A stretch of 64,000 bases of DNA from Talaromyces rugulosus. Taxonomy: Eukaryota; Ascomycota; Eurotiomycetes; Eurotiales; Trichocomaceae. How positions within the stretch are numbered: position 1 is the stretch's first letter; every line of letters begins with the position of its first letter. The position numbers were made by a program, and so were the translations under genes. Below the pieces are notes generated by a model. It saw only the letters and a program-made list of their open reading frames with translations, had not been told where the DNA came from and did not search any database. Positions 1 to 11,763 of the stretch are shown here, in pieces. Where the stretch lies: assembly GCF_013368755.1 (NCBI RefSeq), contig NC_049561.1, forward strand, positions 186,001 to 250,000, written 5' to 3'.

Positions 1-82
1 TAAGCGCCACAGCCCCGTGAGATGAGTTTTTAGGAGCATGGAATTAGCCGAGAGAAAGAAAGAAAACAAAAAACTAGAAGAT

Positions 83-1827
83 TTAGACAAACGAAATGAG
101 AACTGCTGACGAGTCCGGTACGTCAACGCTAAGCACCTCATCTTCAACATCCAAGGTCTCCTTTCTCCCATCAACAATCACCGGTAATCCATTGTTGCGC
201 GCATAATCATAGGAAATACCTCCAAAGGTAACCCCTGTGGCGGAATCGCTCCCAGGGGCGGTCAGCCGCTCAATATTCGCGCGGTGCTGGCCAGGAACAT
301 GAAACTTAAACTGCTGGCTTGGGCGGTTCTCCTTTGATGTCGCATTACGCTCCCGGAGATTTAGGGCAACGACCTTGCTTACCTTGTTTCCATTGTAGAT
401 ACCATAAGTCGCCTCTGTATCACCAGACAATGGAATATTGACGATGCGAGTATCTTGTGTTTTTCCCAGAACAGATGCGACCATGATCTGGCCGTAGTAT
501 GGGGGCCTTGTGGTAGGCGCTTGGCCCTTGCTTAATATTGGCTGCCAGGAGTCGTAGCGGTAGTCTAAGCCTTGGTGGAAATGGAGACGGCGTATGTTCT
601 TTGAATGTGTCAGCATGTCCACTGGTTAAGAGGATATTGGGTTTATGAACATTAGCGGCAGCCCAGAGGGAAAAGTCAACAAGCCACAGTGCATCACCAA
701 ATACGCTAGTTTCGCCAGTAATTCCCTGATTCGCGATTGAATTGGTTTCACCAAGTGTGAATGGAAGGCCGAGGTAGGCAAGATTCTGGGCGCGTTGGAT
801 CTGAGGTGCTAGATTCTCGACAATGCTGGTATGGTTCATCAAAGTTCCTACTGTTGTTAGTTTCTAGGGATGCCAGAGATGTGGGTGTACGGCGTACGCT
901 GTAGATCCAAGTCCACAGGAGGGTTTGGCGGTGAGTTGACCCCCATATAACTATCGTTGCTTAGCTCAATGAACCCATTCGAAAACATTTTAGGATAACC
1001 CACTTGTGGAACGAAAGTATCTTCGTCAAATTATTTCGGTCATACCCCAGCTGGTACAGCCCGTCGGCCGTCCACCCATTAGATGTAATAAAGTCTAACA
1101 AAACAAAGCTCGGAGCCATAAAGCCAGGAAATTTCCCAGGACAAGCCTTTTGTACAGCAGCCACAACAGCGGCAGACTTATAATTCCATTCGTGAACATA
1201 GTCGTCCATCGAATAATTACCGGGTCGGTAGTTCTGATGTGCAAAGTTCCACTCATTCCCCAACTCGTACAGCTCCAGATGCGACCCAATGTTGGTGCAG
1301 GACACCGTAGCTGCTTCTGTAAGTTGCTGGATGGAGTGGTTCTGGTTCAAGTTTAGCCCGTGGAAAAATTTGACGTTTCCAAGTGTGTGGTAAGACTCGA
1401 AATACGCCGGCCCGTAATTTATTTGGATGGGCTGATCGTCTGTCGGATGCTCGAAAATGAGTTTTACGGCTTCTTCTTGCTCTGGGAAGTAATCGGCGTG
1501 GTCCCTATTGACGTATATATAAGAAGCTGCCCCAACAAGAGCATCTTGCATGGTAATAACGTACTGGGAAGTCCCTCCTACTCTGATTTTCGGATACACA
1601 CCGGTGACATTTTTGAAGTTTTCAAGGAGGTTCTTCGAGAACGTATTCGGGTTCGACTGGTTGCCGGCATAGTCAGGAAAGAAAGAAAATTCAATAGAAA
1701 ATGATTGGAAATCCTGATATACTGCGAGGCTTGCATTGAATGGTGGGGGGATATCTATTGTATGTCTCTGAGCGTGACCCGACTGGAGAAGTAGGATCAT
1801 TCCCAAGTTGAACAAAGAAAAAACCAT
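83..1827 (-). CDS. Secreted glycoside hydrolase family 79 (beta-glucuronidase-like)
   Basis: Four exons on the minus strand: 1827-1004, 959-898, 847-651 and 598-83, giving 532 residues. Residues 1-20 form a signal peptide ending near HAQ, so the enzyme is expected outside the cell. The barrel follows, with LGNEWN (Glu192, proposed acid/base) and LGETNS (about Glu329, proposed nucleophile), both placed as in GH79. The C-terminal 100 residues form the small beta domain seen in fungal GH79 proteins. Several N-glycosylation sequons occur. The family removes glucuronic acid or 4-O-methyl-glucuronic acid from arabinogalactan or other glycans; the exact substrate cannot be read here. Splicing restores FHN-NDSYMG and LWAAAN-NIRRLHF. 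It is divergent from a sugar transporter, which suggests release coupled to uptake. The last intron uses a GTTCAT donor, so its exact edges are slightly less certain. Confidence 0.9.
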
Positions 1828-3245
1828 GTTGCCTAATGTTGTCTAGTGAAATTGAAGGTAGATTGATTCTCTCGGTTCTAATTTATAACTGTTGTGTGCT
1901 CACTTCCCTCGGTATTTGACTAACCAACCTTCATAGGGATCTCTCAATATAAGGTTTACGAATTCATTGCTGGACGTAGAGAATCAGCCATTCGTAGACA
2001 TTTCTTACTGCTATCAGGCCATAGGTAAGGTATACTGGAGCAACACTTTGGCAGATAGCCGATTTTCAATCGCCGTCTACCAATGGAGCAGGACGAGGAT
2101 CTCGCATGTCTCCAGAACCCAGCTTCTCAGTTCACAATCCTCCACGTTTCCCCACGATGTGCCCCCGCAAAAATGCCGGGTTCCGGCGTATGCAGTGTAA
2201 AAGAGTCCCACAGAAAACGAATCTTTTATTATTTTGCATCGATTTGGGAGGGCGGGAAGTGTTCGAAAAATGAACATAGTCTATGCCGCTACATAATACC
2301 GTGGTGAGGAATACGACTACTCACCTAACTTGCCCGGCCAAAAATGTCAGGAACCTTCAATGTTGGATAAAAATAGGGTTGGATAAGGCTAGAGTTACCA
2401 CGATTGTCGCATACTTGTACGGGGTACTTGGAATGTGGACCTTACAACGTACGTAATGTCTTCCCTCGTGGATAGCTTTCATAGCACGAGCCCATTCTAT
2501 GTGGAGCGTCGGCAATTAACTTTCAATTTGCCGAGCGTTTATAGCTCACCACAGCCACTAAAATTTATTACTTTTATTCTCACTTACACGGGGAAAAGTG
2601 GAGGCCGGAAAGCACGAGACTGTATCTGCCGAAAACCCTAAGGCCCAACGTGAATCCCCAGGAATGTTTAACGTTGGCAGACTACAGTAGAATCAGCACG
2701 TATGATGCGATAACTACGGCGGCCAGGTAGCGTTTATCTTTTTTTTCTTCTCCATTCACAGCATGTAAGATGGCGCTAGATATTATGGAGATTCATCGCC
2801 GCCTTTTCCAGTCTCTGTGAAGTCCGGAAAAACACTGTATATGTGTTGTACATATCCATTGATCTAGCCCGTGAACAGTTACATTGATCTGCATCATATA
2901 TTATGCAGAACAGTAGCAGTAGCATTGGGATTCATTGTAGTAGAATCAAATTTAACTCGGCTATAGGTTCTTCGTGACGGCTACTGAACTCGTAGCCGAT
3001 AGATACTTCCACCCCTTTGATACGTTCCCCAGACCCGGCAGTTGGAACCATGACATAATTAAAAAGCGCTGACTTTTACGTATCTGCATAGATGCGCTCG
3101 GATATAGCCCTAAGTTATATATTCCGTATTTCTAGGGCCTCGTAAATGTATTTTTTCCACCTTATATTTTGTTTCTCCGAGTTCATACCTCTAGAAAAAA
3201 TTACAAACCTGGGATTAATAATTTGGAAACACACTGAGTTGAAAA
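1828..3245. promoter_or_regulatory. Divergent intergenic region between GH79 and sugar transporter
   Basis: About 1.4 kb without a credible gene. Short open frames here lack family motifs and have no conserved composition. The two genes read away from it, so it should hold both promoters. I see no strong repeat in it. Confidence 0.5.
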
Positions 3246-4876
3246 ATGTATCCAATCAAAAATCTCCGCGTGTACGTGCTCGCCACCGTTGCCTACACGG
3301 GTTCGTTCCTATTCGGTAAGCTGGACAGATATTTCTTCTATCGTTAGTTATCATATATAATATTCTAATAAACGTAGGATATGATACAGGTGTAATGGGT
3401 AGCGTGTTGAACCTTGAGAGTTTTAAGGCTGATTTTGGACTTCTAAGTGGAAGCACTGGGTTTTCAGACCCCAAGAATGCTCAAGTCTCATCAAACGTTG
3501 TTTCACTTCTCACTGCAGGATGTTTTTTCGGCGCTATCCTCGGCTCCATCTTAAACGAAAAGTATGGTCGTCGGTATTCCATCATGGGATTCTTGTTGAT
3601 CTTCCTTGTTGGTGCTTCTGTCCAAACCGCCGCTCACAACGAGCTATCTTATATGTACTCCGGACGAGTCATTGCAGGTTTTGGAATCGGAGGCATGTCA
3701 TCTATTACTCCAGTATTTGTATCCGAGAGCTGCCCACCGGGGATCCGTGGTCGAATTTCTGGACTCTTCCAGGAGTTCCTCGTCATTGGGGTTACCATTG
3801 CATACTGGCTTTGCTACGGTGTGTCAGAAACCATCGCTCCTACAACCAAACAGTGGCGCATCCCCATTGGATTCCAACTTGTGCCAGGTGGCCTCATGAT
3901 GGTTGGCATGTGCTTTTTGACCGAATCGCCCCGTTGGCTAGTCAAAGAAAACCGACTCGCAGAAGCGATAGAATCCCTCGCATACATGCGCGCAGAGCCA
4001 ATCACAAGCCTCACAGTCCAGGCCGAGATAGCGGAAATCAAAACAGCCGTTGAACACGAAGTCGAATCAACACAGGGACTTACGTGGCGAGAACTATTGC
4101 AACCTGGAAACCGTCTTCGCTTTCTCAACTGTTTTTTTATTATGTTTTGGCAGCAGTGGACTGGCACTAACAGCATCGGATACTATGCTCCCCAATTGTT
4201 CGAGACAGTTGGAGTGTCAGGAGGCAACACCAGTTTATTCACCACGGGCATCTATGGAATTGTGAAGGTAATAGCCACCGGTGTTTTCCTCCTCGCTGGT
4301 ATCGACAAGATTGGTCGTCGGTGGTCTCTCATTGCCGGAGCTGTTTGGATGTGCTCAATGATGTTCATACTCGGTGCTCTCTTGGCGTCATATCCCCCTG
4401 ACCCTGATGGTAGTGGTGGCATTTCTTCTGCATCTATCGCCATGATTGTCATGATTTATCTCTATGTCATTGGTTACTCCGCATCGTGGGGACCGATTCC
4501 ATGGGTTTACATCTCTGAAATTTTCCCTACTCGTATTCGTGCATACGGTGTTGGCTGGGGATCCGCAACGCAATGGCTTTTCAACTTTGTGGTGACTTAT
4601 ATAACTCCCTCAGCCATCGGTAATATTGGCTGGCACACATTCATCATGTTTGGTGTCTTTTGTGCTGCCATGGCTGTGTGGGTTTTCGTCGCGGTCAGAG
4701 AAACGAAAGGCCGATCTCTTGAGGAGATGGGAGTCCTGTTTGAGAAGTTCCATGCCTTTGGCAGTCTGCGGGATATTGAAGCAACAAATGCAACGAAAGT
4801 TTGCCTCGATGGTGCTGATACCTCGGATCATAAGGAGGTACAGGCCACTGGAATAGAGAATCGTACGACAAGATAG
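3246..4876 (+). CDS. MFS sugar transporter (sugar porter family)
   Basis: Two exons, 3246-3315 and 3378-4876, 522 residues. The first 23 residues come from a short exon; splicing creates FLF-GYDTGVMGS, the conserved TM1 motif of fungal sugar porters, which decides the start. Further signatures are a GRR loop after TM2, ESPRWL after TM6, QQWTGTNSIGYYAP in TM7, DKIGRR between TM8 and TM9, PTRIRAYGVGW and ETKGRSLEEM at the end of TM12. Twelve membrane segments fit the length. The family imports hexoses, pentoses, quinate or uronates by proton symport; substrate cannot be assigned. Its divergent partner is a GH79 enzyme and an SDR lies downstream, consistent with a catabolic group. Confidence 0.92.
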
Positions 4877-5162
4877 GATTTTGGACCACATCGGTCAACT
4901 GTCGTGTTCTGGCTATACATTTCAAGTATAGCAATTTTTGAGCTTGGATTTAGTTCCAAGTTATGTCGTCTATATACGCCCACACTGTTGTAATGTAGTT
5001 ATGTTAGACTACTGGAGATGAATATTGGTCATGCTGTAAAGCAATTCTGGGCCGCTCTCGGGTTTGTCAGGTGTGACTGGTTGAGAAATTAGATTCTACT
5101 AGGGTTTGATTAACAGGATACTCAAGAGTCAAGAGACTGGTTCTAGTATGAAGCAATCGTAA

Positions 5163-5174
5163 GGGGGGGGGGGG
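5163..5174. repeat. Homopolymer run of 12 G
   Basis: Twelve consecutive G residues on the plus strand in intergenic DNA. Length in an assembly should be treated with caution because such runs are error-prone. Confidence 0.9.
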
Positions 5175-5366
5175 TTTCATTTATTATAGGTATAACACTG
5201 TCCGATGAGACAACTTGCCAAAAGATTTAAGATAATATCTCGATATTTAGCACAATCAAGATAAATTCTTCGATTTAATAATTCTGCAGGAAGATTGTGC
5301 CTCACAATCAAGGATAGAGCGTCATTCGGTCCGGTTTCGGTTCGGTTCAGGAGTTTAGGGCATCTA

Positions 5367-5403
5367 CGGTTCCGGTTCCATCCAATATTTGGAATCGGAA
5401 CCG
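5367..5403. repeat. Inverted repeat of GGTTCCG-type units
   Basis: The arm at 5367-5380 pairs almost perfectly with 5389-5403 (one mismatch) around a short AT-rich loop. It sits in a wider patch (about 5325-5410) of GGTTCGG/GGTTCCG repeats. Subterminal regions of hAT-type DNA transposons often look like this, so a transposon relic is possible, but no transposase or target-site duplication is visible. Confidence 0.5.
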
Positions 5404-5712
5404 CACGATTCCGATGGTTAGTGGTCAATCGATCGGAGGTGAGCCTCCTCGCCATGCTTCATATTTTGATAAAATGGCGGTGCAAGACAAAAGGGGAAAT
5501 ACCCGACGCGACGCCCGCTGTATGGACCCCACAATTATAACCCTAATCGAGTATCTCCGCCTCGACATAGAAGCCGATGGAGACATAGTCGAACATAAAT
5601 TGAGACCATTCCAGTATGAGAATATTATTATCCCACACTTGCGTCTCTACAATTTTTTTCTTGCTGCGTTGTACCGGATTTAAACACATATCTTGCAACG
5701 ACGTGTGATAGA

Positions 5713-6706
<994 letters not shown>

Positions 6707-8079
6707 AATGGCACCAGTCTTGGAAAACCATGCATGGAGTAACGGGGTCGAGATATTCATCCACGGTATCCAAATTAAATTGAGGATAAAACATCTCAAA
6801 GGAATCGAAATCTGGCATTTCGGTGAGGTCAAAGATATTTTTCGGTGTTGTTAATTCTAGACTTTAGACATCATACTAAATCTGATATTTGGTTAACCAA
6901 AATGTATTGTAAAAAAGTAGATTATATTGATTCCTGTACAAATGAATACTTGTAGTCGTTCTTCCTGCGATTTGCCCGTTTGTGCGTCCGTGATATTGGA
7001 GTAGATGCGACTCGGCTACTTCAAACTCATGCCCCCCGAGTTCAGCCATTCCTTCGGCAGTCAAAAAGGCTTCCCACAGTCTTCTAACCTCCATGGACTG
7101 TGCTCGGCCACAGTGCATAGGGTCCTTGCTTCGTTTCATCTCTCGATAGATGAAATTCAAAGACAACGATACTGAGTATGGTTTGAATAGAAATAATGCT
7201 ATTTGGTCATGCGATTCGTAAGATACTATAGCCGCTATTCAAACCGTCACGAACTATTGGTCTTAATACTTTTTAAAAAAAAATTAAATTCACCTATGAA
7301 TTTATGATCCAGGACAATTTGATTAAGTGTTACATGATCAGAAGGTGTAGTAATTCTAGAAATTGGCTTGACCGACAAACATATAATGACTTTCTTTTTC
7401 CTTGTGAAGGCTTTAGTTCTATCTTGTATTTCCTTTGATTTGATACTCACCGTAGATAGAGGTAGTGCAACTAATAACTAGTATGTTAAAGTGGGCCTCG
7501 GAGCAATAAACACTGATTTTCTCTGTTCAATCCAATTTCGAGGATGACTGTACGTAAATCCATTTTGTTAGGACATACCTTGAACGTGTCTGACGCTAGT
7601 TGTGAGACTAGTCCCAGGCTATCTATTCGGGGATATGAGTTTCTTCTCTCTTCGTGAACTATGTTGGATAATAAGGACTGATCAAACGGCCGAAGCCTTT
7701 TTTGTTAGCGGCTAACATGCTGAGAAACCACTGGGCCCAAACCCCAACGGAAACAAGGGAGGCCAAAAGACACCCAGAGTAAACCGTAAGCACAACGGTT
7801 TCGGTGTTAAACCTAAACTAGACAAGTATGTCAAATACGAAATGAAAGCCGTTATTGAAATGCAAAAAAAAAGTGAGTAAAAAAGGAGAACGTGTAGCTT
7901 CTCCTGCCCCTGCCCTCTACTTCCCCTTCTATCCAGTCTTCAATTCCACAAACCCCAACTCCTTCGACCCACGACCAGAGAAGACGATCTTTTTATCCCG
8001 GAAAAATTACTGGCCGGGTATACACAGAACAGATAGATCAGGCCACTTCCTCGCAGAATTAGCATTGGCTGTTCTGCAA
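6707..8079. other. Intergenic region with possible gene relics
   Basis: About 1.4 kb between the SDR and the second transporter. The left half has minus-strand stretches that look like decayed coding sequence (listed separately). The right half, about 7250-8079, shows no credible gene. Confidence 0.5.
6719..7240 (-). pseudogene. Possible 3' remnant of a regulator-like gene
   Basis: Two minus-strand stretches look coding. The first, from about 7205 down to 6930, contains EMKRSKDPMHCGRAQSMEV and RRLWEAFLTAEG. The second, about 6830-6720, contains FDSFEMFYPQFNLDTVDEYL. A plausible intron (GTACAG donor, TTAAC branch) could join them. The second stretch resembles the acidic tail of some Zn2Cys6 regulators, but I cannot name a family. 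No upstream DNA-binding domain is found: the sequence to 8079 is AT-rich with stops. The second frame then runs into the antisense of the SDR last exon, so its natural end is unclear. I read this as a decayed or truncated gene; a short unknown gene is the alternative. Confidence 0.3.
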
Positions 8080-9865
8080 TCACACTGAACCTCGGCCTTT
8101 GTCGCTGTTGGCATCATCAGCAATCACTTCCATCACCTCCGTATCGCAGTCTGCAAAAGCCTGTTCGCCGAAAGCAACGGCAATTTCCTCCAGAGAATGA
8201 TTTGCCGTTTCGACGTAATAGAAGTATGTAAGAGCAGCTGAGGACAGACAGAAACCGGCGATGACCAGGTAAAAATATCCATGGATTCCCGCGAAAGCAT
8301 CTGGTGAGACCATACCAATGATGAAATTGAAGACCCAGTTGCTTGCCGTAGCTAAAGCCATACCTTTGCTACGGCCCCGGAGCGGGAAGATCTCGGCGGG
8401 TAGTAGCCAGGGCATTGGGCCCCAGGTGAATCCATAGAGGATGTTGTAAAGCATGACAAATGCATACTGACCATCTGCCTTGGTTTTCACGTCCAAATGA
8501 GCCTGAGTAAATACACAAACTATACTTAGAAGAAGAGCCATCCCTAGACCTGTTTGACAGTAAGCTTGACATCGTCTATGTGACTATAATTTTTTGGGTA
8601 TACTAACCCCCCATCATGAGCAATGGCTTTCGACCCCATCGATCCGCCAGCCACCAGGTCGCAACTGTTGCAGCAGTATAAGGGAGAGCGTTGGCAGCGG
8701 TGAGCAAAAGTGACTTTTCATCGTCATAGCCGGCGGACGAGAGGGTACTTGGCAGGTAAAAGGAGATGATGTTGATTCCGTTGATCTGTGCATACATCTG
8801 AGCAGTAATCCCAACGATCGTTCGTTTGCGATATCGTGTGAACATTTCCTAAGTAAGTCAGGCTTTTATGAACTTGCTTGCCAAATTAGGTAAGGGTGCA
8901 GTCTTACACTCCAATTGCATTTACCTAAATTAGTCTCATAAGTAACTGCCTCTTTGATCTCTAGGAACACTTTTTGGACGTGCTCTGCTTCTGTGTCACC
9001 GCCGGAATGCAAGTCTGCAACGGTTTGTAGGCTCTCCGTACTAAATCCATTCATAGCCAGCCATCGAGGAGTTTCAGGGAGAAAAAAAGACATGGCCAGC
9101 AGAATGAACGAGAGAATAATTTGTATGAACAATGGGCCTTGCCATGATATGTCGTTCGGCAGGGCAAAATAGAATCCGTAGTCCACCCAACAAGACAACA
9201 TGTATCCTGCAATTTGGCAGGTGTACTCTATTCCTACCATTAATCCTCGATGGTTAGGCGCAGCAATCTCCGTTTGAATAATTGGCACAGTCATGGATAG
9301 GAATCCAACACCCAGCCCCTGGATTGTGCGACCTGCAACAAAGGTACTGAATCCCGGTGCAAAGACCTGAATGAAGGCACTGAAGAAGTAGATGAAAGCC
9401 CCAATGCGAACACATTTCTTGCGGCCAATTACATCCCCGAGTCGTCCCGCCACAATGGCTCCCACCGCTGCTGAAGCTTGTAGGCATGCAACGGATATCC
9501 CTGTGATCGAAGGGTTGACAGCATCTATGTTTCCGTCCGCTCCTCCGAAGTTTTTGAAAAAGCGGGACACAAAAACTGGGTTAACCAACAAGCCGGACAT
9601 TAATCCTATTTAAATTAATGTGTGTCTCGTCTACCCGATCAAAAAAAAAAGTCCTAATACCTGAGTTGTAGCCGAAGAGCGTATCCCCCAAGCTACCAAA
9701 TCCACATGTTGCAAACAACAGGGCTTTTCCTTTGAATGGGTAGCGGGCCGTGATTTTCTTGGGTTTGAGGTTCTTCTCTAGCCATCCTTGTTGTTCTCTA
9801 GCCTGTGTGACAATTGCGAGGGAGCGGTCCCTTTCAGTCACTGCGGGTGTGCCGCTGCTGTGCAT
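8080..9865 (-). CDS. MFS sugar transporter (sugar porter family), second copy
   Basis: Four minus-strand exons, 9865-9661, 9605-8908, 8848-8608 and 8549-8080, 537 residues. Splicing restores FGYNSG-LMSGLL in TM1, NLGKCNWS-EMFTRYRKR before TM7 and MMGG-LGMALL. Sugar porter signatures are GRKK after TM2, PETPRWL after TM6, QINGINIISFYLP in TM7, DRWGRK, RGRSKGMALATASNWVFNF and the ETANHSLEEI end motif. An N-terminal cytosolic stretch of about 50 residues precedes TM1. It is only distantly like the transporter at 3.2-4.9 kb, so it is not a tandem duplicate. It is divergent from the zinc dehydrogenase, sharing a 570-bp promoter region, which suggests co-regulation. Substrate unknown. Confidence 0.9.
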
Positions 9866-10437
9866 GGCAGTATAGGGATAACGATGAACTGAGGATCAAT
9901 ACAATTTTCTGCGATTCTGAATGAAAAATTCTTCCCAAGCCAGCTGCATGATGATCCGCCAAGAGCAGGGTGAAGACTTTATCTTTATTTCAACCCCACG
10001 GTTTCGTTCCATGGGGACATTAGTCCCGCTCTCCAAGGCGGGGGGAAGTAGGGTCTCAGGCATATGCCCACAATCATGTTGATCAATAGCACAATACCAA
10101 GCCGGGTGTAAAAAAGCCTCACATCGTATTTTGCACTGGTAGTTGATGTATGTGAAATTGCAGGGGTTCCGGATATGTAAAGCCAAGATCTCGGTTCCGG
10201 TGGCAACGGCCTCCCGGTTCCGAGTCTTGGCGATAGCGGGGCCTGGCCCGGCTCGGCGGGTGTCTTCCACGCACTGGCGGAATGTCTTGGCACGGAAAAG
10301 TTGTTCTGGATCCGTACCACGTACTAATAATAATGGCAATCAATGATGAAGCGGTTGAGATCAAAATGTATAATAGAATTTCTTTCCAGTAAAGTTCTAG
10401 CCATGCATTTCATTCTGTCCTTAAACACATCGCAGAT
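9866..10437. promoter_or_regulatory. Divergent promoter region of transporter and polyol dehydrogenase
   Basis: 572 bp between two divergent genes. Open frames cross it on both strands, but none has a recognisable motif. The centre (10161-10260) is GC-rich and carries GGTTCCG-type units and an inverted repeat, unlike the flanks. Confidence 0.5.
10181..10231. repeat. Imperfect inverted repeat with GGTTCCG units
   Basis: GCCAAGA...CTCGG at 10182-10195 faces its reverse complement at about 10220-10231 (CGAGTCTTGGC), with CGGTTCCGG and CCGGTTCCG inside. The composition recalls the patch at 5325-5410 in the same gene group. Possibly the relic of a small DNA transposon; no target-site duplication is evident. 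Confidence 0.45.
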
Positions 10438-11705
10438 ATGAGTGCCACTCAAGATGATGCTCTGGTTGGTCTCAAGACTAATTTTCCCCTTCACTTGCTA
10501 ACATATATCAATCTTGCATGTAGTCGGCCAACCGAGCCTTTGTATTGCATCCTGGAGGCCAGTTTACTTTCGAGAGCCGCAGCGTGCCCACCCTCGACTC
10601 TGATCGAGATGTCTTGGTTCGAGTAGTTGCAACCGGTCTATGTGGTTCTGATGTGAGTGTACCCTCTATTTTTTAGTTCTCAAGGTAACTTACATCCATG
10701 TTTTTCTTTCAATGAATTACCATCTGACTTGAATGATCGTCTGTACAGGTCCATTACTGGCAACATGGTCGAATTGGACGGTATATCGTGGAGGCTCCGA
10801 TCGTCCTAGGCCACGAGTCATCTGGAGTCGTGGTCAAGTGCGGAAGTGCTGTTGGAGGACTTTCTATCGGTGATCGTGTTATGCTCGAGCCTGGATTCGC
10901 CTGTAATACCTGCCATTATTGTCGCGGTGGTCGCTACAACCTTTGTGAAGCTATGCACTTTGCAGCAACCCCTCCTTATGATGGAACGCTCGTCAAATAC
11001 TACCGTGCCCCTTCCGAATACTGTTATAAGCTTCCATCGCACGTCTCGCTACGGGACGGCACTTTGATTGAACCCCTCAGTGTCGCCGTGCATAGTTGTC
11101 GACAAGCAGGCATCATGCAGGAAAAGTCCGTGGCAGTATTCGGAGCCGGTCCGGTCGGGTTGCTCTGCTGTGCCGTCGCGCGCGCTTTTGGAGCATCTAC
11201 AGTGGTTGCCATAGATGTCGTCCCGAGTCGTCTGGAATCTGCCATGAAGTATGGCGCCACGCACACATACCAAATGGGATCTGCATCCCCAGAACAAAAT
11301 GCCATCGATATGTTGGCTGCTACGGGATTGGAAGACGGTTTTGATATCGCCTTGGATGCAACCGGGGCAGAGGCCTGCTTGGCTTGTGGTATCCACGCTC
11401 TCACTCGGGGCGGTGTATTCGTGCAAGTGGGACTGGGAAAGCCCAATCTTTCCCTTCCTGTTGGTCAGATCTGTGATAAAGAAGTCATGTTCAAAGGAAG
11501 TTTTCGATATGGACCAGGTGACTTCAAATTAGCGATTGGACTCTTGAACTCGCGCCGAGTAAGGCTGGATGGCCTCGTCACCCATGAGTTTCCTTTCAGC
11601 CGAGCAGAGGATGCATTCAAAAACGTTGCCGCTCGAGCTGGTATCAAAAGTGTCATATATGGCCCGGACGCGGACGAAGAAGAGGCAAGCAGGGGTTCGG
11701 ATTAG
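10438..11705 (+). CDS. Zinc-dependent polyol dehydrogenase (sorbitol/xylitol dehydrogenase-like)
   Basis: Three exons, 10438-10464, 10524-10652 and 10749-11705, 370 residues. Medium-chain dehydrogenase fold. Catalytic zinc ligands are Cys49 (LCGSD), His74 and Glu75 (GHE); structural zinc ligands are Cys104, 107, 110 and 118. The nucleotide-binding stretch GAGPVGLL is followed by VVAIDVV, whose Asp favours NAD over NADP. Splicing joins LCGSD to VHYWQHG, typical of sorbitol and xylitol dehydrogenases that convert polyols to ketoses. The first intron has a GTTGGT donor and a GCTAAC branch; the nine-residue first exon is therefore the least certain part. The C-terminus has an acidic tail of about 10 residues. 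The gene ends 58 bp from the convergent Zn2Cys6 regulator and is divergent from a sugar transporter, so it likely belongs to the same catabolic group. Confidence 0.9.
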
Positions 11706-11763
11706 ATATACATTGTTGTTTCTCAACCGTGGTTTATGATCCCACGCCACAAAAACTATCATC

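Larger units (their letters stand above)
4877..5712. other. Intergenic region with poly-G run and GGTTCCG-rich patch
   Basis: No credible gene. Holds a run of 12 G at 5163-5174 and a patch at about 5325-5410 rich in GGTTCGG/GGTTCCG units with an inverted repeat. Open frames cross the patch on both strands, but they reflect its composition and match no family I know. Confidence 0.6.

Noticed and set aside
5177..5540. Open frames on both strands in the GGTTCCG patch
   Set aside because: The translations (Arg/Asn-rich, periodic) come from the repeats and match no transposase.
9896..10364. Overlapping minus-strand frames between transporter and dehydrogenase
   Set aside because: Several frames are open at once in GC-rich DNA; none has a recognisable motif, and the region is best read as a shared promoter.
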